A stretch of DNA of 6,244 nucleotides from Bacteroidota bacterium (GCA_005773695.1 SXHM01000193.1:1-6244); one strand, 5' to 3'; counted from the first letter of the stretch, positions 1 to 6,184 are shown. A program made the numbers and translations. Notes: generated by a model from the letters alone, not told the origin.

Positions 1-1921
1 CCGTTGTTGGAACATAGCGTGCAAAATTTCCTCCAATAACAAAACCTGAAGTCCATGTCAATGTTCCGTTTGCAGGAGTTGAAGTTCCTAAACTCAGTGT
101 ATATCCGGTAGCATCAATATTCCCGGCAGTCATAGTTAGGGTGGTTCTCACGTTTAAATCAGTTCCCAGTGTAACACTTCCAAATGAGGGTCTGTTAATG
201 GTCAGATTATTGAGGGTTTGACCACCTGCTGTAAATTTCAATGTTCCTAAAGCTCCGGTTCCGAAAATTGTCATCACAGAGGTAGAACTGCCTGTAATAG
301 TTCCTGTAAGGTTTACAGATGAACCTGTGCCCAATGTAAGGGTGTTAGTATTAAGTGTAAGATTACCCGAAGTAAGCGTTAATGCTCCTGCAATAGTGCA
401 AGAGGCACTGCTTGTTACCAATGAAACGCCTGCTGAATTACTTACCTCAATATTGCCATAGGTCCCTGTTCCTGTTAACGTTTGAAGCAATGATCCATTC
501 AGATAAATTTTACCTGCACCTGAATGTGTAACACTATTAGTTACATTACCAAGAACCCTGATTGTATTTCCGTTGTCGGCCAATGTACCTGCTGAAATAG
601 TAAGATTTTCATTTACTAAAATATTAGTGCTTGCCGGTAAGGTTTTAAGAGCTCCGGCAGTAAAACTTAAATTTCCGTATGTGGTAGGAAATAAGTTAGT
701 GGTATTTAAAGTTGCAGTTCCATTATAGCTAACAGTGCTGTTATTATCAAGAGTAAGGTTTCCAATAACAAGGTTTAGCGGCCACCAGGGAGTTGCTGTT
801 CTTGTTGTGGTGTAACCACAACCTGATGCAACATTCATTGTCATTCCGGCTGTTCCTGTTATTTGAAATGCTCCATCAGCCAGTGTTGATGTCCCTGTAA
901 TGGAAATGTTTCCATTTACTGCAGTTGCAACAGCTAATCTTTTTACCCCGGAGCCGGAAGTAGTAAGGTGGTGATAAGTATTGATAGGCGCTCCCAAATT
1001 TATAGTTGCTAAGAAAGTTTGAGTACCTGATGCTGTGTATTCTATTGTTGAGGGAGATCCCATTGTAATGGTAGTCATACCAATGGTTGGAGCAGCACCA
1101 GATAATTTCATTGTTCCGTTATTTGTAAATGTGCCTCCCAGATTAGACGCGCTTCTTCCTATCACAGCACTTCCCCCAGTGCCTGTAGCAGCAGAAATAA
1201 ATGTTGCTCCGCTACTGATTGTAAAATTAGCGCCTGCCCCATTATTATCGGGTGACATTCTGTTGGTGCCGGCATCCAATGTTCCGCTAGAAACAAACCA
1301 ATTATATGCTTTAACTGATGTTGTAACGGTTGCGGTTTGTCCGGAAGTCAATGCTACCTCTATATCAAAAGTTGTAGTAGCTGCTGTATTGTTTGCCGAC
1401 CAATCGGCCGCTGCAATAATTGTTCGGGTATTGCCAACAAATTTTATTCTTCCTGTAGCTGAATTTGCTGTTTTGGTAATAGGCGATGCAGGTATAGTGA
1501 TAGACACTGTTACTGCTAAGTTTACTCCATTCAAAGTTGTGCTCACTGCTCCAAAATAGGATGCAAGCTTTCCATTAATACTTAAAACATAATCCGTAAG
1601 AGCTACAAGACCATCTCCACCTGTTGTTGCATTGGTTGTTCCTGTGCTAATCATTAAATTATTACAAGCAGCGTTAGCACCTAATGTTACGGTATGTCCA
1701 GCCTGAATGTATACGTTAGCGGATGAACCCGGAGCAGACGAAGCCGTTGCCCATGTTGTGCCATTCCATGTTTGCCAGTTTGCTGCAGTTGCCCAGGTTA
1801 CCGCTGCTTGTCCTGTTCGGTAATCTCCATTTACCGGAACCTGTGCATATAGTGGATTAATAAACAATGTTGCAACAGTAATAAAAAGTAAAGAGCAGAG
1901 GGATGAGTGGATTTTTCTCAT
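1..1921 (-). CDS. Giant secreted beta-strand-repeat surface protein (N-terminal 640 residues; 3' end outside the window)
   Basis: The reading frame is open from the ATG at 1921-1919 to the left edge, 640 codons checked with no stop, so the gene is partial, not broken. Residues 1-26 form a signal peptide (basic start MRK, hydrophobic core, L-Y-A cleavage site before Gln27). Residues 32-80 hold a module I recognise from many Bacteroidota exported proteins: G-D-Y-R-T, then N-W-Q-T-W-N-G-T-T-W, then A-G-H-T-V-T-L. The rest is rich in Thr, Ser, Gly and Asn with alternating hydrophobic residues, as in beta-helix or adhesin stalks, and has at least four imperfect repeats from about residue 292. Such proteins usually reach the surface by the type IX system using a C-terminal signal; that end is not visible, so this is inference. 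Function is probably adhesion or surface coat; no catalytic motif was seen. It lies 19 bases after a small PID-motif gene on the same strand, with a T-rich, Shine-Dalgarno-free leader. Confidence 0.88.
   Translation of the reverse strand, partial: MRKIHSSLCSLLFITVATLFINPLYAQVPVNGDYRTGQAAVTWATAANWQTWNGTTWATASSAPGSSANVYIQAGHTVTLGANAACNNLMISTGTTNATTGGDGLVALTDYVLSINGKLASYFGAVSTTLNGVNLAVTVSITIPASPITKTANSATGRIKFVGNTRTIIAAADWSANNTAATTTFDIEVALTSGQTATVTTSVKAYNWFVSSGTLDAGTNRMSPDNNGAGANFTISSGATFISAATGTGGSAVIGRSASNLGGTFTNNGTMKLSGAAPTIGMTTITMGSPSTIEYTASGTQTFLATINLGAPINTYHHLTTSGSGVKRLAVATAVNGNISITGTSTLADGAFQITGTAGMTMNVASGCGYTTTRTATPWWPLNLVIGNLTLDNNSTVSYNGTATLNTTNLFPTTYGNLSFTAGALKTLPASTNILVNENLTISAGTLADNGNTIRVLGNVTNSVTHSGAGKIYLNGSLLQTLTGTGTYGNIEVSNSAGVSLVTSSASCTIAGALTLTSGNLTLNTNTLTLGTGSSVNLTGTITGSSTSVMTIFGTGALGTLKFTAGGQTLNNLTINRPSFGSVTLGTDLNVRTTLTMTAGNIDATGYTLSLGTSTPANGTLTWTSGFVIGGNFARYVPTT
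86..1048 (-). repeat. Imperfect protein-level beta-strand repeats in the surface protein
   Basis: Four diverged units can be aligned by eye in the surface protein, at residues of roughly 292-356, 396-458, 471-531 and 560-612. Each tends to run: a Y/F strand followed by a G-T stretch, a block such as N-T-Y-H-H-L-T or Y-G-N-L-S-F, then an N-x-x-I/L-T-I/M strand, a G-T/N-L/I-x-A/T-x-G turn and a closing strand ending in L-G or T-G. The units differ strongly at both DNA and protein level, so they are old duplications. After the last one, residues 621-640 contain T-W-T-S-G-F-V-I-G-G and a R-Y-V-P stretch, a motif often found between repeats in such proteins, so the repeat region probably continues past the left edge. 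Confidence 0.6.
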
Positions 1922-1940
1922 AGAAAAAGAATAAAAAAAA

Positions 1941-2147
1941 TTAACGTAAACGAACTTTGACTTTATTTTTGTTTAGTCTGTAAACAGCAAATAAAGCAGC
2001 GGGTATTATAAAAAATAAAATATCGTTATCAATTGGAGCAGCGGTTCCACCGGGAGGAGGCGGAGGTGGGGGAGGCGGAGGCGGAGGTTGTGCCCACACT
2101 GATGTAGTAATTATTCCGAATAGCAGAATGAGTAATATTTTCTTCAT
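1941..2147 (-). CDS. Small exported polyproline protein with PID-CTERM-like sorting tail
   Basis: This 68-residue protein has a signal peptide at residues 1-19 (MKK start, Leu/Ile-rich core, V-W-A cleavage site before Gln20). Twelve consecutive prolines follow at residues 21-32, then Gly-Gly, a short linker and the motif P-I-D-N-D at 38-42. A hydrophobic segment covers about 43-56, and the tail is strongly basic, from R57 to R68. Signal peptide, proline/glycine linker, P-I-D, membrane helix and basic end match the layout of small Bacteroidota proteins annotated as PID-CTERM sorting-domain proteins; I recall the name but cannot search. By analogy with PEP-CTERM tails the helix may be recognised by a membrane protease, but no exosortase gene is in the window. 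The start at 2147 is preferred to a GTG at 2195, which would add 16 residues ahead of an obvious signal peptide. There is no Shine-Dalgarno box. It precedes the surface-protein gene by 19 bases, so co-transcription is likely. Role unknown. Confidence 0.8.
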   Translation of the reverse strand: MKKILLILLFGIITTSVWAQPPPPPPPPPPPPGGTAAPIDNDILFFIIPAALFAVYRLNKNKVKVRLR

Positions 2148-2184
2148 CAGGCTTGCGAGCGTGGTTTTTAAAAAATTTGAAGAT

Positions 2185-2218
2185 AAAAATGGCACTGGTT
2201 TCTAGCAATGCCATTTTT
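2185..2218. promoter_or_regulatory. Perfect 10-bp inverted repeat, attenuator- or operator-like
   Basis: The arms AAAAATGGCA (2185-2194) and TGCCATTTTT (2209-2218) are exact reverse complements around a 14-base spacer. Read on either strand this gives a small stem followed by a T-run, so it could act as a weak intrinsic terminator in both directions. It sits 37 bases upstream of the small PID-motif gene, where a terminator stem would lie in that gene's leader and might act as an attenuator. Only four of the ten pairs are consecutive G/C-type (GGCA/TGCC core), so strength is modest. A protein-binding site is the alternative. Confidence 0.45.
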
Positions 2219-2267
2219 GTCGACACGAAAATAAGTCGTTTTTCAATACAAAACATACTTTTTATCG

Positions 2268-2353
2268 ATTGTTAACAGTAATTTGATATAACCCGAATGT
2301 TGAACGGTAAACTGTTAATAATTACCGATATAAAAACAGGTATTGTTAATATC
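2268..2353. promoter_or_regulatory. Cluster of TGTTAA motifs and inverted repeats, possible operator region
   Basis: TGTTAA occurs at 2270-2275 (there as the full palindrome TGTTAACA), 2313-2318 and 2344-2349. The start-to-start spacings of 43 and 31 bases are close to four and three helical turns. The arms 2268-2279 and 2311-2322 form a 12-bp inverted repeat with one mismatch. CGGTAA (2305-2310) pairs with TTACCG (2322-2327), and GATAT (2327-2331) with ATATC (2349-2353). Nested symmetric sites between divergent genes fit a regulator-binding region. The DNA is AT-rich, so some of this may be chance. Confidence 0.35.
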
Positions 2354-2399
2354 AGCACCAGTTACAGGTAATAAATTCAAATTATCAAAAAGCTTCTTC

Positions 2400-2407
2400 T
2401 ACTTTTG
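2400..2407 (+). promoter_or_regulatory. Bacteroidota -7 promoter element, very close to the ykgJ-like start
   Basis: TACTTTTG fits the Bacteroidota -7 consensus TAnnTTTG exactly. Only five bases separate it from the GTG start at 2413, so transcription from it would begin at or next to the start codon. No TTTG-type -33 element stands at the usual distance. Either the message is nearly leaderless or the match is fortuitous and the true promoter is further upstream. Confidence 0.35.
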
Positions 2408-2412
2408 AGCCC

Positions 2413-2979
2413 GTGCAAGAAAAAATAAAAGCTGTAGAACAGGTTTTTGAAGAATTTGACAAAGAGGTAACTTCTTTTCAAAGCCAGACAAAGTTACATT
2501 GCGTTGCCGGTTGCGGACTTTGCTGCAAAAAGCCCGATATTGAGGCTACACCATTAGAGTTTCTTCCCTTTGCACATTACCTTTATCAGAAAGGTGAAGC
2601 CCAAAAGGTGCTTGAGCAATTGCAAAGCAATCCTCAAAACATCTGTAGTATCTTTAAATCATTTGAAACTGTCAATGGCGGCACTTGTACCGAATACAAA
2701 TACCGGGGTTTGATTTGCCGTCTCTTTGGATTTTCGGCCCGGGTTGATAAGCATGGAAAATCTGAACTGGCAACCTGCAAAATAATTAAGGAAACACAGT
2801 CAGAGAATTATAACAAAGCCGCAAGTGAAATAGGCGAGGGGCTTGCCATTCCGGTAATGCGTGATTATTATTTTAAGTTACGGGGTATTGATGCCAGCCT
2901 AACGGATAAGTTTTATCCGATAAATATTGCCATTAAAGAGGCAATTGAAAAGGTGCTTTTGTATTATGCCTATCGCTAA
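2413..2979 (+). CDS. YkgJ-family cysteine-cluster protein
   Basis: This 188-residue protein has the signature of the YkgJ / CxxCxxCC family, thought to bind zinc or an iron-sulfur cluster; the biochemical role of most members is unknown. A charged helix (about residues 1-27) is followed by the cluster C30-x3-C34-x2-C37-C38. Further cysteines are at 78, 92, 102 and 122; C102 lies in the conserved-looking stretch R-G-L-I-C-R-L-F-G. No signal peptide or membrane segment is seen, so it is cytoplasmic. The start is GTG: an in-frame stop lies at 2368-2370, and no ATG, GTG or TTG occurs in frame between that stop and 2413 or in the first 30 codons, so GTG at 2413 is the only sensible start. There is no Shine-Dalgarno box. 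The gene stands alone on the plus strand and converges with mnmE 42 bases downstream; the gap shows no convincing terminator. The family call is firm, the function is not. Confidence 0.87.
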   Translation: MQEKIKAVEQVFEEFDKEVTSFQSQTKLHCVAGCGLCCKKPDIEATPLEFLPFAHYLYQKGEAQKVLEQLQSNPQNICSIFKSFETVNGGTCTEYKYRGLICRLFGFSARVDKHGKSELATCKIIKETQSENYNKAASEIGEGLAIPVMRDYYFKLRGIDASLTDKFYPINIAIKEAIEKVLLYYAYR

Positions 2980-3021
2980 TAATTATTTTTATTCCAGCCC
3001 TTGTTATTAAGGTTATTTTGT

Positions 3022-4413
3022 TTATTTTCCGATACAAAACCGGCTGAAGATAGACCCCAACAGGTCCTCAGTTGTAACCTGACCAAGTATTTCTGAAAGG
3101 TGATACAAAGCTCTGCGGATTTCAACTGCGAGCAAATCACCTGTTATTTTTTTCTCTAAACCTGAGTATACATTTTTCAGTGCAACATTGGCATTGTTCA
3201 GTGCTTCGAAATGACGCACGTTAGTAACAATTGTCTGGTTGCTTTCCAGCATGTTTGCGTTCGCAAATTCAAGTAATTTGCTTTTCAATCCTTCAATATT
3301 CTGTTTCTGTTTTGCCGAAATAAAAATCAGGTCTTCGCGATTTTGAAATTTTGCTCGAAGTTGAACTTCAGTTTCTAAATCGCTTTTGTTTGCAACCACT
3401 AAAACTTTTGTGCTTTCACCTGTTTTTTCTTTTACTGCTTTAATTGAAGCGTTTAGTTTTGCTGCATCCGAAAGAGTTGCATCAAACAGCAGAATAACAA
3501 TTGCCGAAGTATTTATTTTTTCAAATGTGCGGTCTATTCCCAGTGATTCAATTTTGTCACTTGTCTCCCGAATTCCGGCAGTATCAATAAAACGGAAACG
3601 AATTCCGTCCAATGTAATTTCATCTTCAATTGTATCGCGTGTTGTTCCGGGAATATCCGAAACAATGGCGCGTTCTTCATTTAAAAGAACATTGAGCAGC
3701 GTTGATTTTCCTGCGTTGGGTTCTCCTGCAATAGCAACCGGAATTCCGTTTTTTATCACATTACCCAATGCGAAAGAAGAAGCAAGATGTGAGATATGAG
3801 CTATGAGATTGGATACTAATTCCTTTAACTCATTTCTATTTGCAAACTGAACATCTTCTTCACTGAAATCTAATTCCAACTCAATCATAGAAGCAAAATG
3901 AATCAGTTGCTCTCGCAACTCTTTTATCTCGACAGAAAATCCACCACGCATTTGTTGCAAAGCAATACGGTGTGATACTTCGGAAGATGAAGCCACTAAA
4001 TCTGCTACCGCTTCCGCCTGCGATAAATCCATGCGACCATTCATAAAAGCACGCATGGTATATTCACCCGGTTTAGCAACACGTGCGCCTTGTTTAATAA
4101 ACAACTGAAACAACCTCTGCTGAATGTAAGCAGAACCGTGGCAGGATATTTCTACTACATCTTCACCCGTAAATGAATTTGGATTTTTGAAAAGACTGAT
4201 TACAACTTCGTCCAGTAGTTCATCTTCTTCTAATATACTTCCGAAATGCAGCGTATGACTTTTGAAAGAAGAAAAATCTTTACCAGAAGCAGAACGGAAA
4301 ACCTTGTTTGTAAACTCAAATGCCTTATTCCCGGATAAGCGTAAAATCGCAATGGCTCCGCTTCCCGGAGGAGTGGAGAGGGCAATGATGGTATCGTCTG
4401 TGTTGTAGTTCAT
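3022..4413 (-). CDS. mnmE: tRNA uridine-5-carboxymethylaminomethyl(34) synthesis GTPase MnmE (TrmE)
   Basis: MnmE works with MnmG to install carboxymethylaminomethyl groups on the wobble uridine (U34) of certain tRNAs, using a folate one-carbon unit and GTP-driven conformational change in the cytoplasm. At 463 residues it has the normal length. The N-terminal domain starts with D-T-I-I-A-L-S-T-P-P-G and covers about residues 1-120. A helical domain follows, opening with the conserved R-A-F-x-N-G-R-M-D-L-x-Q-A-E-A stretch (121-135). The inserted GTPase domain has all motifs: P-loop G230-E-P-N-A-G-K-S237, G-T-T-R-D-T at 256-261, D-T-A-G at 277-280, N-K-S-D at 342-345 and S-A-K at 366-368. The protein ends in the catalytic C-I-G-K (460-463). 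The ATG is preceded by TTAGGTAAA, a weak ribosome site. It lies 42 bases after the desaturase gene on the same strand with no promoter seen between, so read-through from upstream is likely. It appears intact. Confidence 0.97.
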   Translation of the reverse strand: MNYNTDDTIIALSTPPGSGAIAILRLSGNKAFEFTNKVFRSASGKDFSSFKSHTLHFGSILEEDELLDEVVISLFKNPNSFTGEDVVEISCHGSAYIQQRLFQLFIKQGARVAKPGEYTMRAFMNGRMDLSQAEAVADLVASSSEVSHRIALQQMRGGFSVEIKELREQLIHFASMIELELDFSEEDVQFANRNELKELVSNLIAHISHLASSFALGNVIKNGIPVAIAGEPNAGKSTLLNVLLNEERAIVSDIPGTTRDTIEDEITLDGIRFRFIDTAGIRETSDKIESLGIDRTFEKINTSAIVILLFDATLSDAAKLNASIKAVKEKTGESTKVLVVANKSDLETEVQLRAKFQNREDLIFISAKQKQNIEGLKSKLLEFANANMLESNQTIVTNVRHFEALNNANVALKNVYSGLEKKITGDLLAVEIRRALYHLSEILGQVTTEDLLGSIFSRFCIGK

Positions 4414-4428
4414 TTTACCTAAGAGGCG

Positions 4429-4446
4429 CGCAAAGAACGCAAAGAA
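4429..4446. repeat. Tandem 9-bp repeat CGCAAAGAA (two perfect copies) in the desaturase-mnmE gap
   Basis: Two exact copies of CGCAAAGAA stand head to tail at 4429-4437 and 4438-4446, just after a GAGGCG stretch and within the 42-base spacer between two same-strand genes. On the minus (transcribed) strand the unit reads TTCTTTGCG. From memory, similar TTTGCG-type short runs are scattered in intergenic DNA of many bacteria, but I cannot verify that here. It is more GC-rich than the flanking spacer, which suggests a dispersed element and not random AT-rich spacer. Confidence 0.65.
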
Positions 4447-4455
4447 AAATTAAAA

Positions 4456-5412
4456 CTACTTCTTTATGGCAAGTTTAATGATCCTTAAATAATTGTTTTC
4501 CAACAGTCCACCATCTCTGAAATAGCCTCGCTCTTTTATTATTTTATGCATTGCCGGCAGGTTGTAGCTTGGTACAGTCATTAGCAAATGATGCTCGGCA
4601 TGATAGTTTACATGATGTGGTGCAAACAAAATTTTCTCAAAAAAATTGGCATAAGTGGTGCGTGTATTTCGCAGATTATCTAACTGGTCGGGAACAACAC
4701 TGTGTTCGGCAATAGAGCGTATGCGGATGCAAAAGTTATAAGTGGTAACTAATGAGCCAATCCATAATAAATATAACCACGGGGCTCCGGCAAGCCAGAG
4801 AATTCCTAATAAAATTAGGTTAGCAGCAACAGGGCCGGCAAGGTTTTTTAAGGATGTGGAAAATAGTTCACCCAGACTTCGTCCTTTTTGATTTAATTTT
4901 TCAATTCGTCCACCTAACTCATATTTCAGAATACCAAAGTGCATAGCTAAAACACCTATGTATCCTTTAATTCCGGTTGCGCCCAATAAATCACGCGCTA
5001 TTTTTCTTGAAAAACTTGCAATAGAAGTTGGGTAACCTTTGGTGAGTGAAAGATCAGGGTCTTCAGAAGTTCCGGTCTTTACATGATGCGTTAAATGATA
5101 AGGACGGTAACGAATGGTATCATGCAGAATAGGATATCCTCCCAACCAGTTTCCCCAGAAATCATTTGCGCTGTTGCTGTTAAACATACTGCGGTGCGAG
5201 CAGTCGTGCATAATAATGGCACAGGCTAATTGTTTTCCACCAAGTATAAACATAGAGATAATTATAGTAAAAGGATTTGGAAATAAACCTGCCAGTGCAA
5301 AGGCAAAAGCAATCCATAACCAGGTATGCAGAAATTCAAACGCAGCTTTTAAATCAGACTTTTTTAAAAGCTGTTTTATTTCTTCTTTTGATAAGTAATC
5401 GTTTATGTGCAA
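4456..5412 (-). CDS. Membrane fatty-acid desaturase-family protein
   Basis: This 318-residue integral membrane protein has the di-iron histidine boxes of the fatty-acid desaturase/hydroxylase superfamily: H69-D-C-S-H73, H106-L-T-H109-H110 and H271-A-E-H274-H275, plus an extra H237 in R-S-I-A-E-H. Hydrophobic segments lie at about residues 30-65 (likely a hairpin), 150-162 and 195-225, as expected for the fold. Such enzymes use oxygen and electrons from a ferredoxin or cytochrome to introduce a double bond or hydroxyl group into lipid or carotenoid chains; the substrate cannot be told from sequence. The start is TTG at 5412: the stop of the preceding gene lies in the same frame two codons upstream, and the first in-frame ATG (residue 54) would delete part of the first membrane segment. 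AGG within TATAGGTC, overlapping the preceding stop, may be the ribosome site. Translational coupling to the beta-barrel gene is likely. All histidine boxes are intact. Confidence 0.88.
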   Translation of the reverse strand: MHINDYLSKEEIKQLLKKSDLKAAFEFLHTWLWIAFAFALAGLFPNPFTIIISMFILGGKQLACAIIMHDCSHRSMFNSNSANDFWGNWLGGYPILHDTIRYRPYHLTHHVKTGTSEDPDLSLTKGYPTSIASFSRKIARDLLGATGIKGYIGVLAMHFGILKYELGGRIEKLNQKGRSLGELFSTSLKNLAGPVAANLILLGILWLAGAPWLYLLWIGSLVTTYNFCIRIRSIAEHSVVPDQLDNLRNTRTTYANFFEKILFAPHHVNYHAEHHLLMTVPSYNLPAMHKIIKERGYFRDGGLLENNYLRIIKLAIKK

Positions 5413-5415
5413 GAC

Positions 5416-6120
5416 CTATAAATCAAATCGGTAAACTAAACCAACCAAAAGACCTCCGCTAAGAGTGTGCGTTTTTTCGTAAGTTGGGTATTTTAAAGAA
5501 TTGGTTAATTCAACACCTTGTCCGTCAACACCTGCAACATCAGATAACCCATAAGAAAAGCGAAGACCCGGTGATAAAATAAGATTGTCAGTTAGGTTTA
5601 TGTCAATCCCTAAACCTAATAATGGAGCGATATTAAATCCTGAAGTAAATGCCTTAATATCTTTGCTTCCGTTAAACAGGGCAAGCGATGATTCTTGTGA
5701 ATAATTTGCTCCGGTAATCATACTGAAATAAGACCCTAGTTCGAAATATGCGCCTCCATTGCTGCTCAACCTCAGGTAAAGAGGAATATCAATACTTGAA
5801 AAATGCACTTTTGAATTGTAAGGTGTTTTGGTTAGGATATCAGTTGTGCCATTAAATTTCTGGTTGTGCGTTGCATAATGAACATCTAATCCAATACCTA
5901 CATTTTGGGTAAAATAAATACTCATATTAATACCAAAACTTGTTCCAATCGAAGCCTCAACTTCCTGTTCACTATTAGGTCGGTCAAAAATATTATTGTT
6001 AAAGAGCCAGGTGTTTTTTCCCATGCCCATAATACCTAAAGTAAAACTGGCTTGCTTAGTTTGTGCAAACAGATTGAAAGTTATAAAAATTGAAAGTATT
6101 AAAATGATTATATTTTTCAT
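5416..6120 (-). CDS. Outer-membrane beta-barrel protein
   Basis: This 234-residue protein has a signal peptide at residues 1-19 (MKN start, Ile/Leu-rich core, L-F-A before Gln20). The remainder is made of short amphipathic strands separated by polar turns, typical of an eight-strand-type barrel. The stretch S-S-I-D-I-P-L-Y-L-R-L and the following A-Y-F-E-L-G-S-Y-F are characteristic of the OMP_b-brl_2 / PorT-like group common in Bacteroidota. The final strand ends V-Y-R-F-D-L. It should sit in the outer membrane; family members are mostly of unknown function and no ligand can be named. The ATG at 6120 is preceded by a run of eight A on the coding strand, an A-rich leader of the kind used instead of Shine-Dalgarno boxes in this phylum. 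It is the first gene of a three-gene minus-strand cluster; only three bases separate its TAG stop from the desaturase start, in the same frame. Confidence 0.88.
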   Translation of the reverse strand: MKNIIILILSIFITFNLFAQTKQASFTLGIMGMGKNTWLFNNNIFDRPNSEQEVEASIGTSFGINMSIYFTQNVGIGLDVHYATHNQKFNGTTDILTKTPYNSKVHFSSIDIPLYLRLSSNGGAYFELGSYFSMITGANYSQESSLALFNGSKDIKAFTSGFNIAPLLGLGIDINLTDNLILSPGLRFSYGLSDVAGVDGQGVELTNSLKYPTYEKTHTLSGGLLVGLVYRFDL

Positions 6121-6143
6121 TGTTTTTTTTCGGAATGTTTGTT

Positions 6144-6151
6144 CAAAAATA
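6144..6151 (-). promoter_or_regulatory. Bacteroidota -7 promoter element for the barrel-desaturase-mnmE unit
   Basis: On the minus strand this reads TATTTTTG, an exact match to TAnnTTTG. It ends 23 bases before the barrel-protein ATG, giving a short leader that includes the A8 run. A GTTTC about 17 bases upstream is only a poor -33 match. The position is right for the main promoter of the minus-strand cluster, but six fixed bases in AT-rich DNA can match by chance. Confidence 0.5.
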
Positions 6152-6184
6152 GATAATTAATTAAAGATGAAACTAAGATTTTAA

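Larger units (their letters stand above)
2148..2412. other. Divergent intergenic region between the surface-protein unit and the ykgJ-like gene
   Basis: This AT-rich, 265-base region separates two oppositely read units and must hold regulation for both. It contains a perfect 10-bp inverted repeat at 2185-2218, a cluster of TGTTAA motifs and inverted repeats at 2268-2353, and a promoter-like element at 2400-2407. No convincing -7 element was found for the minus-strand unit; the best is a one-mismatch copy at 2226-2233. No RNA gene or plausible additional protein was recognised. Confidence 0.6.

Noticed and set aside
1035..1559. Plus-strand open frame of 174 codons
   Set aside because: It lies wholly antisense to the surface-protein frame, which has a signal peptide and family-like repeats. 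The plus product is a low-complexity Val/Ala/Pro-rich string typical of the complement of Thr/Gly/Asn-rich coding sequence.
1..1921. Possible pseudogene status of the surface-protein gene
   Set aside because: All 640 codons were read without a stop or frame change; the missing end is due to the window edge.
2148..2195. N-terminal extension of the small PID-motif protein from a GTG at 2195
   Set aside because: The extension would put 16 residues ahead of a textbook signal peptide and would start inside the inverted repeat; the ATG at 2147 fits better.
2226..2233. Possible -7 element (TATTTTCG on the minus strand) for the PID-motif/surface-protein unit
   Set aside because: It has one mismatch to TAnnTTTG and no suitably spaced -33 element, so the match is not better than chance in this AT-rich region.
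2029..2256. Minus-strand open frame of 75 codons overlapping the PID-motif gene
   Set aside because: It reads the proline tract out of frame as Ser/Ala repeats, has no recognisable domain, and competes with a frame that has a clear signal peptide and sorting tail.
2999..3012. Hairpin CCTT-6-AAGG with a T-rich tail between the convergent genes
   Set aside because: A four-pair stem is too weak to call a terminator, and the interrupted T tail runs into the mnmE stop region.
3386..3799. Plus-strand open frame of 137 codons
   Set aside because: It is antisense to the GTPase domain of MnmE, whose motifs are all present, and shows no domain of its own.
5114..5462. Two overlapping plus-strand open frames
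   Set aside because: Both are antisense to the N-terminal part of the desaturase gene and its junction with the barrel gene; the products have no recognisable features.
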